Positions 9,223-19,873 are shown, counted from the stretch's first letter. The stretch: 64,000 bases of DNA from an uncultured Pelagibacteraceae bacterium (GCA_902614055.1 CACMJX010000001.1:315189-379188), one strand, 5' to 3'. Made by a program: numbers and translations. Notes: generated by a model from the sequence alone, not told the origin.

Positions 9223-10338
9223 ATGAAAATAGGTGTTCCAAAAGAAATAAAGTCTCAAGAAAATAGAATTGGCCTTACTCCTGAGAGTGTTAAAATATTA
9301 ACATCAAACGGTAATGATGTAATGGTCGAAAATAATGGTGGCTTTGAAGCTGGATTTTATAATGAACAATATAAATCTGCTGGCGCAAAAATTGTAGACA
9401 AAGCTGAAGACATTTTTAATGACTCTGAAATAATTGTAAAAGTAAAAGAGCCTCAATCAAGTGAAGTAAAAATGATTAAAGAAAACCAAATTGTTTTTAC
9501 ATATTTACACTTAGCGGCTGCAAAAGAACTCACAAAAGGCTTGGTAGACTCTAAATCAGTTTGTATTGCTTACGAAACCGTAACTGACAACAATGGTAGA
9601 TTACCTTTGTTAGCTCCAATGAGTGCAGTTGCTGGAAGAATGTCAGTTCAAGCAGGTGCACATTGCCTTGAAAAAAACCAAAAAGGGAGAGGACTTCTTT
9701 TAGGAGGGGCGCCTGGTGTTGATCCTGGAAATGTGGTTATTTTAGGTGGTGGAGTTGTAGGTGAAAATGCAGCAATTATTGCTACAGGCATGAAAGCAAA
9801 AGTTCACATAGTAGATAAATCTGAAAAAAGACTGAATGAATTATCCAAAAAATTTGGTGATCTTATAATACCAAAATTAAGCGATGAAACTGATTTACAA
9901 AAATTAATTTCAGAATGTGATTTGTTGGTAGGAGGTGTTTTAATACCAGGCGCAGAAGCGCCAAAACTTGTCACAAAAAAAATGCTTAAAAATATGAAAA
10001 GAGGATCAGTAATAGTTGATGTAGCAATTGATCAAGGAGGATGCGTTGAAACAAGTAAACCGACCACATTCGCTGAACCAACATACATTGTAGATGATAT
10101 TGTTCATTATTGTGTAGCAAATATGCCCGGTGGTGTACCTAGAACTTCAACCATAGCTTTAAACAAGGCTACGCTTCCCTTTTTAAACAAATTAGCTAGC
10201 GATGGTTATTACAAAGCTTTAAAAGACGATCCAAATTTCTTAGCTGGCTTGAATGTCCATAAGGGTGAAGTAACATACAAAGCAGTTGCAGATGTCTTTG
10301 GATATGATTATTTAACCGCAAGAGATGCATTAAATTAA
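9223..10338 (+). CDS. ald: Alanine dehydrogenase
   Basis: N-term 'MKIGVPKEIKSQENRIGLTPESVK'; 'VVILGGGVVGENAA'; 'YCVANMPGGVPRTSTIALNKATLP'. Confidence 0.93.
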   Translation: MKIGVPKEIKSQENRIGLTPESVKILTSNGNDVMVENNGGFEAGFYNEQYKSAGAKIVDKAEDIFNDSEIIVKVKEPQSSEVKMIKENQIVFTYLHLAAAKELTKGLVDSKSVCIAYETVTDNNGRLPLLAPMSAVAGRMSVQAGAHCLEKNQKGRGLLLGGAPGVDPGNVVILGGGVVGENAAIIATGMKAKVHIVDKSEKRLNELSKKFGDLIIPKLSDETDLQKLISECDLLVGGVLIPGAEAPKLVTKKMLKNMKRGSVIVDVAIDQGGCVETSKPTTFAEPTYIVDDIVHYCVANMPGGVPRTSTIALNKATLPFLNKLASDGYYKALKDDPNFLAGLNVHKGEVTYKAVADVFGYDYLTARDALN

Positions 10339-10946
10339 TTAAGAATTTTTTTTATTTTTTTTTCAATATTACCACTTATAATTATAATTCCTTTTTCATT
10401 AGGATGCATTCCATCGTCTAAATTTAATTCAGGATTTAAAGCAACTCCATCAAGCAAAAAAGGAATTAAATTTAAGTCATATTTATCAGATAGTTTTTTA
10501 TAAATTTTATCAAATTTATTTTTATAATCTTTTCCGTGACTATCTGGTGCTACCATCCCTGCTAAAATTATTTGAATTTTTTTGTTTAATATCTTTTTTA
10601 TAGTTTTCTCCAAATTTTTCTCAGTTTCATTTGGACTAATACCACGCAACATATCATTTGCACCAAGACCAATTAAAATTAAATCGATATTTTTTTCGGC
10701 AATTGTCCATTCTATTCTGTTTAAACCAGCTGCAGATGTATCACCTGATACACTTGCATTGATTACCTTAACTTTTAAACCATTTTTATTTAAATTATTC
10801 TCAAGCACTGAAGATAGATGATATTTTTTATCTAAACCATATCCCGCCATTAGACTATCACCGAATAAGACAACTTTGTAATCGGCTTTAGCTACAAATC
10901 CTGGTATTAATAAAATAATTATTTTAATAATTAATTTTTTTATCAT
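10335..10946 (-). CDS. tesA: GDSL-family arylesterase / TesA-like lysophospholipase
   Basis: Signal peptide, 'VVLFGDSLMAGYGL', 'IGLGANDMLRG', 'DGMHPNEKGI'; divergent from lolD-like/ftsX-like pair as in the ybbA-ybbP-tesA arrangement. Confidence 0.85.
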   Translation of the reverse strand: MIKKLIIKIIILLIPGFVAKADYKVVLFGDSLMAGYGLDKKYHLSSVLENNLNKNGLKVKVINASVSGDTSAAGLNRIEWTIAEKNIDLILIGLGANDMLRGISPNETEKNLEKTIKKILNKKIQIILAGMVAPDSHGKDYKNKFDKIYKKLSDKYDLNLIPFLLDGVALNPELNLDDGMHPNEKGIIIISGNIEKKIKKILN

Positions 10947-11619
10947 GAATAAACTTTTAAAATTATCTAATGTTAGTTTAAATTATATCATAGATAATAA
11001 CTCTATAAATATTTTAAAAAATATTAGCTTTGAAGTAGACTATAAAGAAACTATTTCAATAGTTGGAGAAAGTGGTTCGGGCAAAACAAGTTTAATCATG
11101 TTAATTGGGGGACTCGAAAAGATTTCAGCAGGAAATATTTTTTTTAAGGGCTCAGAAATATCCAATATGACTGAGGATGAAATTTCTGAAATCAGAAGAA
11201 AAAATATTGGAATAGTATTCCAATCATTTTATTTGATACCAAATTACACCGCACTAGAAAATGTGAGCCTATCTCTTGAAATAAATAAACTTGATAATGC
11301 AACACAAAAAGCTAAAGAAATTTTAGATAGATTTGGATTGAGCAATAGATTTAACAATCTTCCTAGTCAACTATCAGGAGGTGAACAACAGAGAGTAGCT
11401 ATTGCAAGATCTGTTGTAATGAAACCAGAGCTTATTTTAGCTGATGAGCCAACTGGCAATCTAGATAGTGAAAATACAGAGAATATTTCTAGTTTACTTT
11501 TTAATTATATAAAAGATGAAAATGCTAGCTTAATAATGGTCACTCACGACAATAATTTAGCTAATTTAACTAAAAGAAAAATAACTATTAAAGATGGAGT
11601 GATTAGTGAAAATCAATGA
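10945..11619 (+). CDS. LolD/YbbA-like ABC transporter ATP-binding protein
   Basis: Walker A GESGSGKTS, LSGGEQQRVAIARS, LILADEPTGNLD. Confidence 0.9.
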   Translation: MNKLLKLSNVSLNYIIDNNSINILKNISFEVDYKETISIVGESGSGKTSLIMLIGGLEKISAGNIFFKGSEISNMTEDEISEIRRKNIGIVFQSFYLIPNYTALENVSLSLEINKLDNATQKAKEILDRFGLSNRFNNLPSQLSGGEQQRVAIARSVVMKPELILADEPTGNLDSENTENISSLLFNYIKDENASLIMVTHDNNLANLTKRKITIKDGVISENQ

Positions 11620-14131
11620 TTTAAGTCTTTATTCTAAATATGCATTTCGCGATTTAATTAGAAGTTATTCGAAAATTTTAAGTATAATAATTACTTTATT
11701 AATTAGTCTTTTTATACTTAGTGCTATTTTAACCATCGAAGACAGTTTAGAGAATGAACTTAACGAAAATTCTAAAGTTCTTTTAGGAGGAGATTTAGAA
11801 ATTGATTATAATAACAGAGAGGGAGATCGGAATTTAATAAAACAGGTTGAAAATATTTCAACAGTATCTCAAATAGTTGAATTCAGCACGATGATTTCAA
11901 CTATTGAAAAAAAACAGAATAAGACATCATTTACTAGAATCAAAGCGATAGATCAAAATTACCCATTGTATGGAGATGTAATTTTTGAACCAGTTGGGTC
12001 ATTAAAAAAATTAAATAAAATCGACAATACTATTCTGGTAAATGAAAATATTTTTAAGAATTTGAACCTTAAAATTAATGATATTGTAAAAGTTCAGAAT
12101 ATAAAATTTAAAGTTATTGGTGTTGTAAAAGTTCTTCCAGATATTGGTGGAGCATTTGTATTTGGTGATTTTGCATTAACAGGAAAAAAAACATTAGATA
12201 AACTAGAATTAAATACATTAGGAAGTTTCTTAAATTATGAATACAAAATTAAATTTGATGATTATAAAAATAAAGATAAAAAAATAAATGAAATTAAAAA
12301 AATTTTTAAAAATAATGATAAGGTAAAAATACGATATCCAGAGAATTCTGCAGGAGGCATAAAAAGAATTATTGATAATTTTTCACAATTTTTATCACTA
12401 GTTTCAATAAGTGCTATGTTAATTGCTGGTATAGGAATTGCTAATACTCTTCTTTCTTTTATCAATCAAAAGAACTCATCAATCGCTGTTCAAAAAGCAA
12501 TTGGAATTAATTCAGGGAATATTAAAACTATTTATTATTTGCAGCTGCTAATTAGTTTAATATTTATTTCTTTAGTTGCTTATGGACTAAGTTTTTTCTT
12601 GGTCCCAGTTGTTGATAAATATATATCAGATGGACTTGGATTAAATATTCAGGCATCATTTTCTTTAACAAATTTATTTATTGTTTTTATGGTTGGATTG
12701 TTAGTTATAATAATATTTTCAATCCCAACAGTTAATTCAATTGACCAAATTAAAGCTTCTAGTTTATTTAGAAATGTTTTTCAAAGTTTGCAGTTTAAAT
12801 ATTCAAAATTATCAATTAGTTTAAGTTTGTTACTGCTTACCATTTTAATCAGCTTGTTTGCTTTTAGGTCTTCGATACCCACTTATAGTTTGATATATTT
12901 TGCTTCGTTCTTTGTATGTCTAGCTGTCTTTTTTTATGTTTCCCGTTTTATAATATTATTATTGAGGAACAATCTATTTAATCTTGGTATTTCATCAAAA
13001 ATAGCAATTAAAAATATTACACAATCAAAAAGTATTACACCTATAACTGTGATGTCACTTGGACTAGGTATGACATTGTTACTTACGCTAGCATTTGTAG
13101 GCTCTAATTTTAAAAGAGAAATAGCAAAATCAATTCCAGAAATTGCTCCAGACTATTTTTTTTTAGGGATCCAAAATAATCAAAAAAATTTGTTTAAAAA
13201 AATAATTATTGATTCTGATAAAGAGGCAGTCATGGAAATTGTTCCCATGGTATCAGCAGGTCTTGTAAAAATTAATGGAATAGATCCAAATACATATATT
13301 TCAAATTCTAATGATAGTTATTGGGTAATCATGAATGATAGAAGAGTTTCATGGGTTAATACAATTCCAAAAGACAATCCTATTGTAGAAGGCAGTTGGT
13401 GGGATACTTCAAAACCAAATAAGTTACAAATATCACTGGATAGTAAAGTTGCAAAAGACTTTGGAGTAAGTATAGGTGACAAATTTACACTTAGAATTTA
13501 TGGAAGAGAAATTGAAGGAGAAGTAGTAAATTTTAGATTGGTTAACTATCAAGATTTAAGTATCAATTTTGCAATGTTGCTAAATCCACAATTCGCAGAA
13601 AATATTCCACACGAATATCTCTCTACAATAAAATTTAAAAATATCCAAAGCTTTAATGAGGTTAATTTTTTAGATAAATTTCCAAGTGTATCGATAATAA
13701 AAATTTCAGATTATTTATCAAAAGTTACCGATGTTCTAAATAAAGTTTTTATAGCAGTCAGCATAATATCAGTTGTAACAGTAATTATTGGCTTAGTTGT
13801 AATCTCAAGCGCGATAATTGTTCAAGGTAAAATTAAAATTTTTCAAAATCTGGTTTTTAAAATTTTAGGTTTTTCTAAGAAAGAAATTATAATGTCTTCA
13901 ATTATTGAATTTATAATTTCTTTTTTGTCTATTATATTTTTTTCAACTATTTTTGCAGTATTTGCATCAAAGTTTATCATAGAAAATATTTTTCAACTTA
14001 AGTGGTTATTTGAAATAAATATATTTTTCTATGTTACTATTGGAATTGGTGTAGCAACACTTGCTCTAATTATAATTACAAACTTTAGGTATTTAAGTCC
14101 AAAGGTATATCCACTTGTAAGAAATGAGTAA
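11606..14131 (+). CDS. FtsX-like ABC transporter permease (YbbP type)
   Basis: 841 aa with two FtsX-like TM units ('AMLIAGIGIANTLLSFINQKNSSIAVQKAIG'); overlaps the ATPase gene. Confidence 0.87.
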   Translation: MKINDLSLYSKYAFRDLIRSYSKILSIIITLLISLFILSAILTIEDSLENELNENSKVLLGGDLEIDYNNREGDRNLIKQVENISTVSQIVEFSTMISTIEKKQNKTSFTRIKAIDQNYPLYGDVIFEPVGSLKKLNKIDNTILVNENIFKNLNLKINDIVKVQNIKFKVIGVVKVLPDIGGAFVFGDFALTGKKTLDKLELNTLGSFLNYEYKIKFDDYKNKDKKINEIKKIFKNNDKVKIRYPENSAGGIKRIIDNFSQFLSLVSISAMLIAGIGIANTLLSFINQKNSSIAVQKAIGINSGNIKTIYYLQLLISLIFISLVAYGLSFFLVPVVDKYISDGLGLNIQASFSLTNLFIVFMVGLLVIIIFSIPTVNSIDQIKASSLFRNVFQSLQFKYSKLSISLSLLLLTILISLFAFRSSIPTYSLIYFASFFVCLAVFFYVSRFIILLLRNNLFNLGISSKIAIKNITQSKSITPITVMSLGLGMTLLLTLAFVGSNFKREIAKSIPEIAPDYFFLGIQNNQKNLFKKIIIDSDKEAVMEIVPMVSAGLVKINGIDPNTYISNSNDSYWVIMNDRRVSWVNTIPKDNPIVEGSWWDTSKPNKLQISLDSKVAKDFGVSIGDKFTLRIYGREIEGEVVNFRLVNYQDLSINFAMLLNPQFAENIPHEYLSTIKFKNIQSFNEVNFLDKFPSVSIIKISDYLSKVTDVLNKVFIAVSIISVVTVIIGLVVISSAIIVQGKIKIFQNLVFKILGFSKKEIIMSSIIEFIISFLSIIFFSTIFAVFASKFIIENIFQLKWLFEINIFFYVTIGIGVATLALIIITNFRYLSPKVYPLVRNE

Positions 14132-14146
14132 GTTTAAATAATTTTA

Positions 14147-14542
14147 TTAACTTTTTATTGAAGTTTTTAAAGCTTGGTAAATTAAATCTTCTGTAGTTTC
14201 TCCTATACTTCTATAAACTTCTTTATCACCCTTAAAAATCAATAGAGTGGTTTGATATAGTATATTAAATGAGTTAGCTATATCTCTATTTGTTACATCG
14301 AATGAAAAATATTCAATGTTATCAAATTTAATATCAGATAATTCACCTTCTTTTTTTGCTGTTTGTAAAACTTTCATCTGATTTGCACATGATCCACAGT
14401 ACTCTATCCAAGAACTAATAACTATAACCTTTCCTTCAGACTGAGCTTTCTCAAATAGTGCTTTATCAAATGTAGTCCTCTTTTCCATTGCATTTGCACT
14501 AAATGCAAACAAACAAAGTATAAAGACAATAAATTTTTTCAT
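14147..14542 (-). CDS. Secreted thioredoxin-fold protein
   Basis: Signal peptide 'MKKFIVFILCLFAFSANA', CxxC motif 'SSWIEYCGSCANQM'. Confidence 0.75.
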   Translation of the reverse strand: MKKFIVFILCLFAFSANAMEKRTTFDKALFEKAQSEGKVIVISSWIEYCGSCANQMKVLQTAKKEGELSDIKFDNIEYFSFDVTNRDIANSFNILYQTTLLIFKGDKEVYRSIGETTEDLIYQALKTSIKS

Positions 14543-14639
14543 AATTTGTAATGTTTTATATAATTAAATTAATAGATGAACATAGATTATAGTGACACAT
14601 GTAAGCTTAAATTTATTTAGTAAAGGAAAATTTGTTTTT

Positions 14640-14667
14640 ACTAGGCTTCTAGTTAGCGAAGCCTAGT
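14640..14667. other. Stable hairpin in long intergenic region
   Basis: ACTAGGCTTC-(8 nt)-GAAGCCTAGT, 10-bp perfect stem; no 3' T-run on either strand. Confidence 0.5.
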
Positions 14668-14811
14668 ATTATAATTAACTTATAATAAGAGAGAGAAGTT
14701 CATTAAAAATCAATATATTGATTTGATACAGCGTTACTTATGAATATTAGCTATGTGTAATCTGTATATATGTTCAAAAATGGCACTTTACTTATTTAAA
14801 CTATGGCTTAA

Positions 14812-14880
14812 ATTACTTAAAGGGGTGCCATATAGGCTGAGATATACCCGTTGAACCTGTCCGGTAATTCAGAAAGGGAA
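14812..14880 (+). promoter_or_regulatory. TPP (THI-box) riboswitch
   Basis: GGGGTGCC...GGCTGAGATATACCC-GTTGAACCTG-TCCGGTAATTCAGAAAGGGAA matches the thi-box core (GGGGUGCC, GCUGAGA, ACCC, GAACCUG, CCGG); ends at the start codon of the symporter. Confidence 0.93.
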
Positions 14881-14882
14881 AA

Positions 14883-16313
14883 ATGGATAACATAAATATA
14901 TTAAATCAATTATCTGCAATATTATTAACCTTAAGCATAAGTATAATTTTTGTCATTATCGGACTTGTATATTCAAAAAAATATCAAGGACTTAACAATT
15001 ATTTAGTCGCAAGTAGATCAGTAAGTACTTTTTCTTTAACAACTAGTTTAGTTGCATCTGCATTAGGAGCGTGGATATTATTTGGGCCTGCATCAGCGGC
15101 AACATGGGGAGGAATAGGGGCTGTTATTGGATATTCTTTAGGAACTGCATTCCCTCTTTTTATCTTAACTTTTATGGGAAAAAAATTTAGAGATAACTAT
15201 CCAAGAGGGAAATCTTTAATTGAGGTTGTAAGATCTAGATTTGGCTCACAATTATTTAAACTGATTTTGTTTTTATCTATTTTTTATATGTCGATTTTTT
15301 TAATAGCAGAGGTTACTGCAGTTTCAATTTTAATAAACTATATTTCAGGAACAGACTTATGGATTACAGCATCAATCGTAATCATAAGTTCACTCATATA
15401 TACTTTGTACGGCGGGTTAAGAGCTTCAATTTTTACAGATAATATTCAATTCATAGTATTTGGTCTGTTATTGTTGATATCATTTTCATATTTAATCTCC
15501 TTTAACTCAAATGAGTTTAGTTTCGAATTTATAAAACAGAACAAACCAAATTTACTAAGCCCAGGTTACTTACCAAATTTCACTGCCGGCTTAACTTTTT
15601 TTATAGCTGTAGCTGCAACCAATCTTTTTCATCAGGGAAATTGGCAAAGAGTTTATGCTGCTAAAGATAATAGAGTTTTAAATAATAGTTTAATTATCTC
15701 ATTTTTAATAATCATACCGATAGTATTTATGATGGGTTTTTCAGGGTTAATTGCAACTTCTCAAAACTCAAATGTTATTCCTGATCTTGCATTTTTTTCT
15801 TTATTGCTGAAAGATAATGTTATTTATCTATCAGTTATAATAATCGTTTTAGCAATTTCTTTAACAGTAAGCAGTATAGATACTTTAGTAAACGCTATTT
15901 CAAGCCTAATAATTGTCGATGGGAATAAAGTCTTAAAATCTAAAGGTGATTACTTAAAACTTTCAAAGCAAATAATAATATTAATCTCTATAATTTCATT
16001 ATTTGTAGCATCAAAAGGATTGAGTATTTTATATTTATTTTTATTGGCTGATTTATTTTGTTGCGCAGCAGTACTAAGTATATTTTTTGGTTTTTATTCT
16101 AAAACATTTAATGAAAAAAATGCATATGTATCAATTTTAGTTGGCTTGATCGGAGGAATTCTTTTATTTCCAAGTCCAGACTTTTCAAAATCAATTTTGG
16201 TTGGAATAATACTGCCAATAGATTTTTTACCGGCATTTGTCTCTCAATCCTTACTGTTTTGCTCTTTTGTAGTTGCAACATTTTTACCCATTTTAACTTG
16301 GAAACTAAAGTAA
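14883..16313 (+). CDS. thiV: Sodium:solute symporter, TPP-riboswitch controlled (ThiV-like thiamine-precursor transporter)
   Basis: SSS-family protein 'YLVASRSVSTFSLTTSLVASALGAWILFGPASAA'; directly downstream of TPP riboswitch. Confidence 0.85.
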   Translation: MDNINILNQLSAILLTLSISIIFVIIGLVYSKKYQGLNNYLVASRSVSTFSLTTSLVASALGAWILFGPASAATWGGIGAVIGYSLGTAFPLFILTFMGKKFRDNYPRGKSLIEVVRSRFGSQLFKLILFLSIFYMSIFLIAEVTAVSILINYISGTDLWITASIVIISSLIYTLYGGLRASIFTDNIQFIVFGLLLLISFSYLISFNSNEFSFEFIKQNKPNLLSPGYLPNFTAGLTFFIAVAATNLFHQGNWQRVYAAKDNRVLNNSLIISFLIIIPIVFMMGFSGLIATSQNSNVIPDLAFFSLLLKDNVIYLSVIIIVLAISLTVSSIDTLVNAISSLIIVDGNKVLKSKGDYLKLSKQIIILISIISLFVASKGLSILYLFLLADLFCCAAVLSIFFGFYSKTFNEKNAYVSILVGLIGGILLFPSPDFSKSILVGIILPIDFLPAFVSQSLLFCSFVVATFLPILTWKLK

Positions 16314-16357
16314 ACCATGATTTACATCTTGTTAATATAAATATATTATAAATAATT

Positions 16358-17464
16358 ATGAGTTTTATTTTGCCATTTATTATATTAATTATTGTAGTTG
16401 TATTTATACATGAATATGGACATTACTATTTTGCAAAAAAATATGGTGTTGGGGTAACAGATTTTTCAATTGGTTTTGGTAAAGAATTGTTCGGTTGGAA
16501 TGATAAATCTGGAACAAGATGGAAGATTTGTTGGATTCCCTTAGGAGGCTATGTTAAATTTTTTGGAGATAGAAATGTTTTTTCTCAGGCTGATCAAGAG
16601 GAACTATTAAAAAAATATAATAAAGAAGACCAACAAAAGCTATTTGTAACGAAACCACTTTACCAAAGATCTTTAATCGTTGCAGGTGGTCCAATAGCAA
16701 ATTTTGTTTTAGCAATATTCATTTTTTTATTTATATACATGTTTGCTGGTAAAGATTTTACTCCAGCAGTTATTGATGAGGTTCAAAAAGATAGTCCAGC
16801 AGAAGTAGCTGGGATGCAAAAAAATGACATAATTCTTGAAATTGATAACAATAAAGTTGAGAGTATTCTTGATGTTTCTAAACTGATTTTAATGTCAACC
16901 TCAGATATAGTTGATTTTAAAATTTCTAGATATGATCAAGAAATATTATTGAAGGTTAAACCAAAAATTGTTGCTGGTGTCGATAATTTAGGAAATAAAA
17001 TCAACAAAAGAATAGTAGGTATTAAACTTAGTCCATACAATAATGAAATTAATCATAAACGATTAGGACCGGCAAATGCATTAATTGAGTCTGTTAAAGA
17101 AGTATATTTTGTAACTACTTCATCTCTTAAATATATGGGTTCAATGATTACTGGCTCTGGAGATAGCTCACAGTTAGGAGGGCCAATTAGAATAGCAAAA
17201 ATTTCAGGACAAGTAGCAGAATTTGGAATATTGCCATTTATTAGTATGATGGCCTATATATCGATAAGTTTAGGCTTAATTAACCTTTTTCCAATACCAC
17301 TTTTAGATGGGGGCCATTTAATGTTTTATGCATTTGAAAAGGTTTTAGGAAAGCCATTAAGTCAAAAAACACAGGAAGGTTTTTTTCGAATCGGAATGTT
17401 TTTATTGTTAACTTTAATGTTTTTTGCAACATTTAATGACCTTAAAGATTTAGGCTTATTTTAA
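16358..17464 (+). CDS. rseP: Site-2 protease RseP
   Basis: HEYGH zinc motif at N-terminus, PDZ region 'SPAEVAGMQKNDIILEIDNNKV', C-terminal 'INLFPIPLLDGGHL'. Confidence 0.93.
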   Translation: MSFILPFIILIIVVVFIHEYGHYYFAKKYGVGVTDFSIGFGKELFGWNDKSGTRWKICWIPLGGYVKFFGDRNVFSQADQEELLKKYNKEDQQKLFVTKPLYQRSLIVAGGPIANFVLAIFIFLFIYMFAGKDFTPAVIDEVQKDSPAEVAGMQKNDIILEIDNNKVESILDVSKLILMSTSDIVDFKISRYDQEILLKVKPKIVAGVDNLGNKINKRIVGIKLSPYNNEINHKRLGPANALIESVKEVYFVTTSSLKYMGSMITGSGDSSQLGGPIRIAKISGQVAEFGILPFISMMAYISISLGLINLFPIPLLDGGHLMFYAFEKVLGKPLSQKTQEGFFRIGMFLLLTLMFFATFNDLKDLGLF

Positions 17465-17615
17465 AGGGATTTTATAACGTTAAAAAAGCTTTATAAAACA
17501 GTACTTTTTTATAACTATATGTTGTGGTAAATTCAATCATAGACACAAAAAAAAAGCTTGAATTATCAATGATTTTGTTAAGTATATAAATATAACCTTT
17601 AAAACCGGAGCTAAA

Positions 17616-17891
17616 ATGAACAAAAAACAACTTATAGCAAAATTAGCAGGGTCATTAAATCAAAGTAAAGCTGATGCTGAGCGAACATTTGATACGATTA
17701 CCAACACTATTTTGGACGCTTTAAAAGGCGACGATAATGTTAAAATTGCTGGTTTTGGAACATATAAAGTGGCTAAAAGAAAAGCTCGAATTGGTCGAAA
17801 TCCAAGAACTGGAGAACAAATCCAAATCGCTGCTTCTCAAAAGGTGAAGTTTTTACCTGCAAAAGCACTTAAAGAAGTTTTCAATAAATAA
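17616..17891 (+). CDS. HU-family DNA-binding protein
   Basis: 91 aa 'MNKKQLIAKLAG...VKIAGFGTYKVAKRKARIGRNPRTGEQIQIAASQKVKFLPAKALKE'. Confidence 0.95.
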   Translation: MNKKQLIAKLAGSLNQSKADAERTFDTITNTILDALKGDDNVKIAGFGTYKVAKRKARIGRNPRTGEQIQIAASQKVKFLPAKALKEVFNK

Positions 17892-17900
17892 ACTTTTTAA

Positions 17901-17945
17901 AACAGCCTTTATTAAAAATTAGAATTTAATAAAGGCTGTTTTTTT
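17901..17945 (+). terminator. Rho-independent terminator after HU gene
   Basis: AACAGCCTTTATTAAA-loop-TTTAATAAAGGCTGTT followed by TTTTT. Confidence 0.92.
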
Positions 17946-18056
17946 GCAATTATGCCGTGTACTACATGCAAATACTGCATATCTCTTTTAAATAACAATC
18001 AATAGTTTTTAGTTTTATTAAATTTATAACAATCCCTTTAATTAAACGGAGGTGAA

Positions 18057-19358
18057 ATGGTTAAACTTTTAAAAAAACTGGCTGGTCCATTAGTAAGTTT
18101 ATTTTTCTTACTTAACATGACTAGCGCAGGTTATGCTGAAACAACAGTTTCAGCTGAAGTCGGTTTCATATTCAATACATTTCTTTTCTTGGTTTGTGGT
18201 TTCTTAGTAATGTTTATGGCAGCAGGTTTTGCCATGCTCGAATCAGGGATGGTAACGTCAAAAAGTGTATCAGTAATATGTGCCAAAAATATCGGATTAT
18301 TTTCAATAGCCGGAATTATGTTCTGGATGGTTGGATATAATTTAGCATACGGAATTCCAGAGGGTGGATACATTGGAAGCTTTACTCCATGGTCTGATGC
18401 AAGTTCAGTTGATACTGGATATGCAGATGGATCTGATTGGTACTTCCAAATGGTTTTCTGTGCAACAACAGTTTCAATTGTATCTGGAACATTAGCTGAA
18501 AGAATTAAATTATGGCCGTTCTTTTTATTTGCGGCTATTCTATCAGGAATTATCTATCCAATCGTAATGGGTTGGCAGTGGGGAGGTGGCTGGTTAGCAG
18601 CTGCTGGTTTCTCCGACTTTGCTGGTTCAACACTCGTTCACTCAACTGGAGGTGCGGCGGCTTTAGCTGGAGCAATTCTTTTAGGAGCTAGAACAGGTAG
18701 ATTTGACAAATCTGGAACAGCTAAACCTATGAAGCCATTTGCTGCGTCTTCTGTACCATTAGTTACAGTTGGTGTATTTATTTTATGGCTAGGTTGGTTC
18801 GGATTTAATGGTGGATCTCAATTAGCGATGGGAACATTTGATGATGCAGTAGCAGTATCAAATATTTTCATTAATACAAACTTAGCAGCCTGTGGTGGTG
18901 TATTAGCAGCTGGTGCATTAACAAGATTAATGTCAGGTAAAACTGATGTCATTCAAATGCTTAACGGAGCAATTGGTGGTCTTGTTGCAGTTACAGCTGA
19001 ACCATTAATGCCTTCACCGCTAGCAGCAATTCTTATAGGTGCGATTGGTGGAATAATAGTTGTCTTTGGAACTAAATTATTATTCTCACTAAAAATCGAT
19101 GATGTAGTTGGAGCGGTTCCAGCTCACTTATTCGCTGGAATATGGGGAACTTTAGCAGTTCCACTAACTAACGGTGATGCATCATTCGGAGCGCAGCTTC
19201 TAGGAGTAATCTCAATCAATGCATTTGTATTCGTAGTATCTCTAATAGTATGGGGAATTATGAAGGGAACAATGGGTATAAGATTGAGTAAAGAAGCAGA
19301 AAGACTTGGTACAGATGTTACAGAGTCTGGAGTTATCGCATACGCAATAAGAGACTAA
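18057..19358 (+). CDS. amtB: Ammonium transporter
   Basis: 'DFAGSTLVHSTGGAAALAGAILLGAR', 'LGWFGFNGGSQLA'; Amt family. Confidence 0.95.
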   Translation: MVKLLKKLAGPLVSLFFLLNMTSAGYAETTVSAEVGFIFNTFLFLVCGFLVMFMAAGFAMLESGMVTSKSVSVICAKNIGLFSIAGIMFWMVGYNLAYGIPEGGYIGSFTPWSDASSVDTGYADGSDWYFQMVFCATTVSIVSGTLAERIKLWPFFLFAAILSGIIYPIVMGWQWGGGWLAAAGFSDFAGSTLVHSTGGAAALAGAILLGARTGRFDKSGTAKPMKPFAASSVPLVTVGVFILWLGWFGFNGGSQLAMGTFDDAVAVSNIFINTNLAACGGVLAAGALTRLMSGKTDVIQMLNGAIGGLVAVTAEPLMPSPLAAILIGAIGGIIVVFGTKLLFSLKIDDVVGAVPAHLFAGIWGTLAVPLTNGDASFGAQLLGVISINAFVFVVSLIVWGIMKGTMGIRLSKEAERLGTDVTESGVIAYAIRD

Positions 19359-19390
19359 AGAATAACTATCTCTCTCTCTATAGTTGATAA

Positions 19391-19417
19391 AAGGCCCCTT
19401 AACTGGGGCCTTTTTTT
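19391..19417 (+). terminator. Rho-independent terminator after amtB
   Basis: AAGGCCCCTT-AA-CTGGGGCCTTTTTTT. Confidence 0.88.
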
Positions 19418-19859
19418 AACAATTTTTTATAAAATCTAAAACCTCTGCAGCATGACCTGCCACCTTTACGTTTCGCCATTCCTTAATAATTTTATTTTTC
19501 TCAATAATGAAAGTACTTCTTACTGTACCCATAAATTCTCGACCCATGAATTTTTTTTTGGCCCAAACTTTGTAAGCCTTCAAAGAAGTCTTATCTTCGT
19601 CTGCTAATAATTCGAATTTTAAGTTAAGTTTTTTACTCCATTTTTTGTGACTTTCTAAACTATCTTTGGATATACCAAAAATTGTGCATCCAAGTTTTTC
19701 AAACTTACTTAGAAGTTTATTAAAATCATTTGTTTCAATTGTGCAACCACTCGTATTATCTTTCGGATAGAAATAGATGATAATAAATTTTGATTTTACT
19801 TTACTTAATTCAACAGTTTTGCCTAATGTGGAGGATAATTTAAAGTTCGGTGCTTTCAT
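19416..19859 (-). CDS. bcp: Thioredoxin-dependent peroxiredoxin (Bcp/PrxQ)
   Basis: 'FYPKDNTSGCTIETNDFN', 'FGISKDSLESHKKW'. Confidence 0.92.
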   Translation of the reverse strand: MKAPNFKLSSTLGKTVELSKVKSKFIIIYFYPKDNTSGCTIETNDFNKLLSKFEKLGCTIFGISKDSLESHKKWSKKLNLKFELLADEDKTSLKAYKVWAKKKFMGREFMGTVRSTFIIEKNKIIKEWRNVKVAGHAAEVLDFIKNC

Positions 19860-19873
19860 AATTTTTTAAACTT

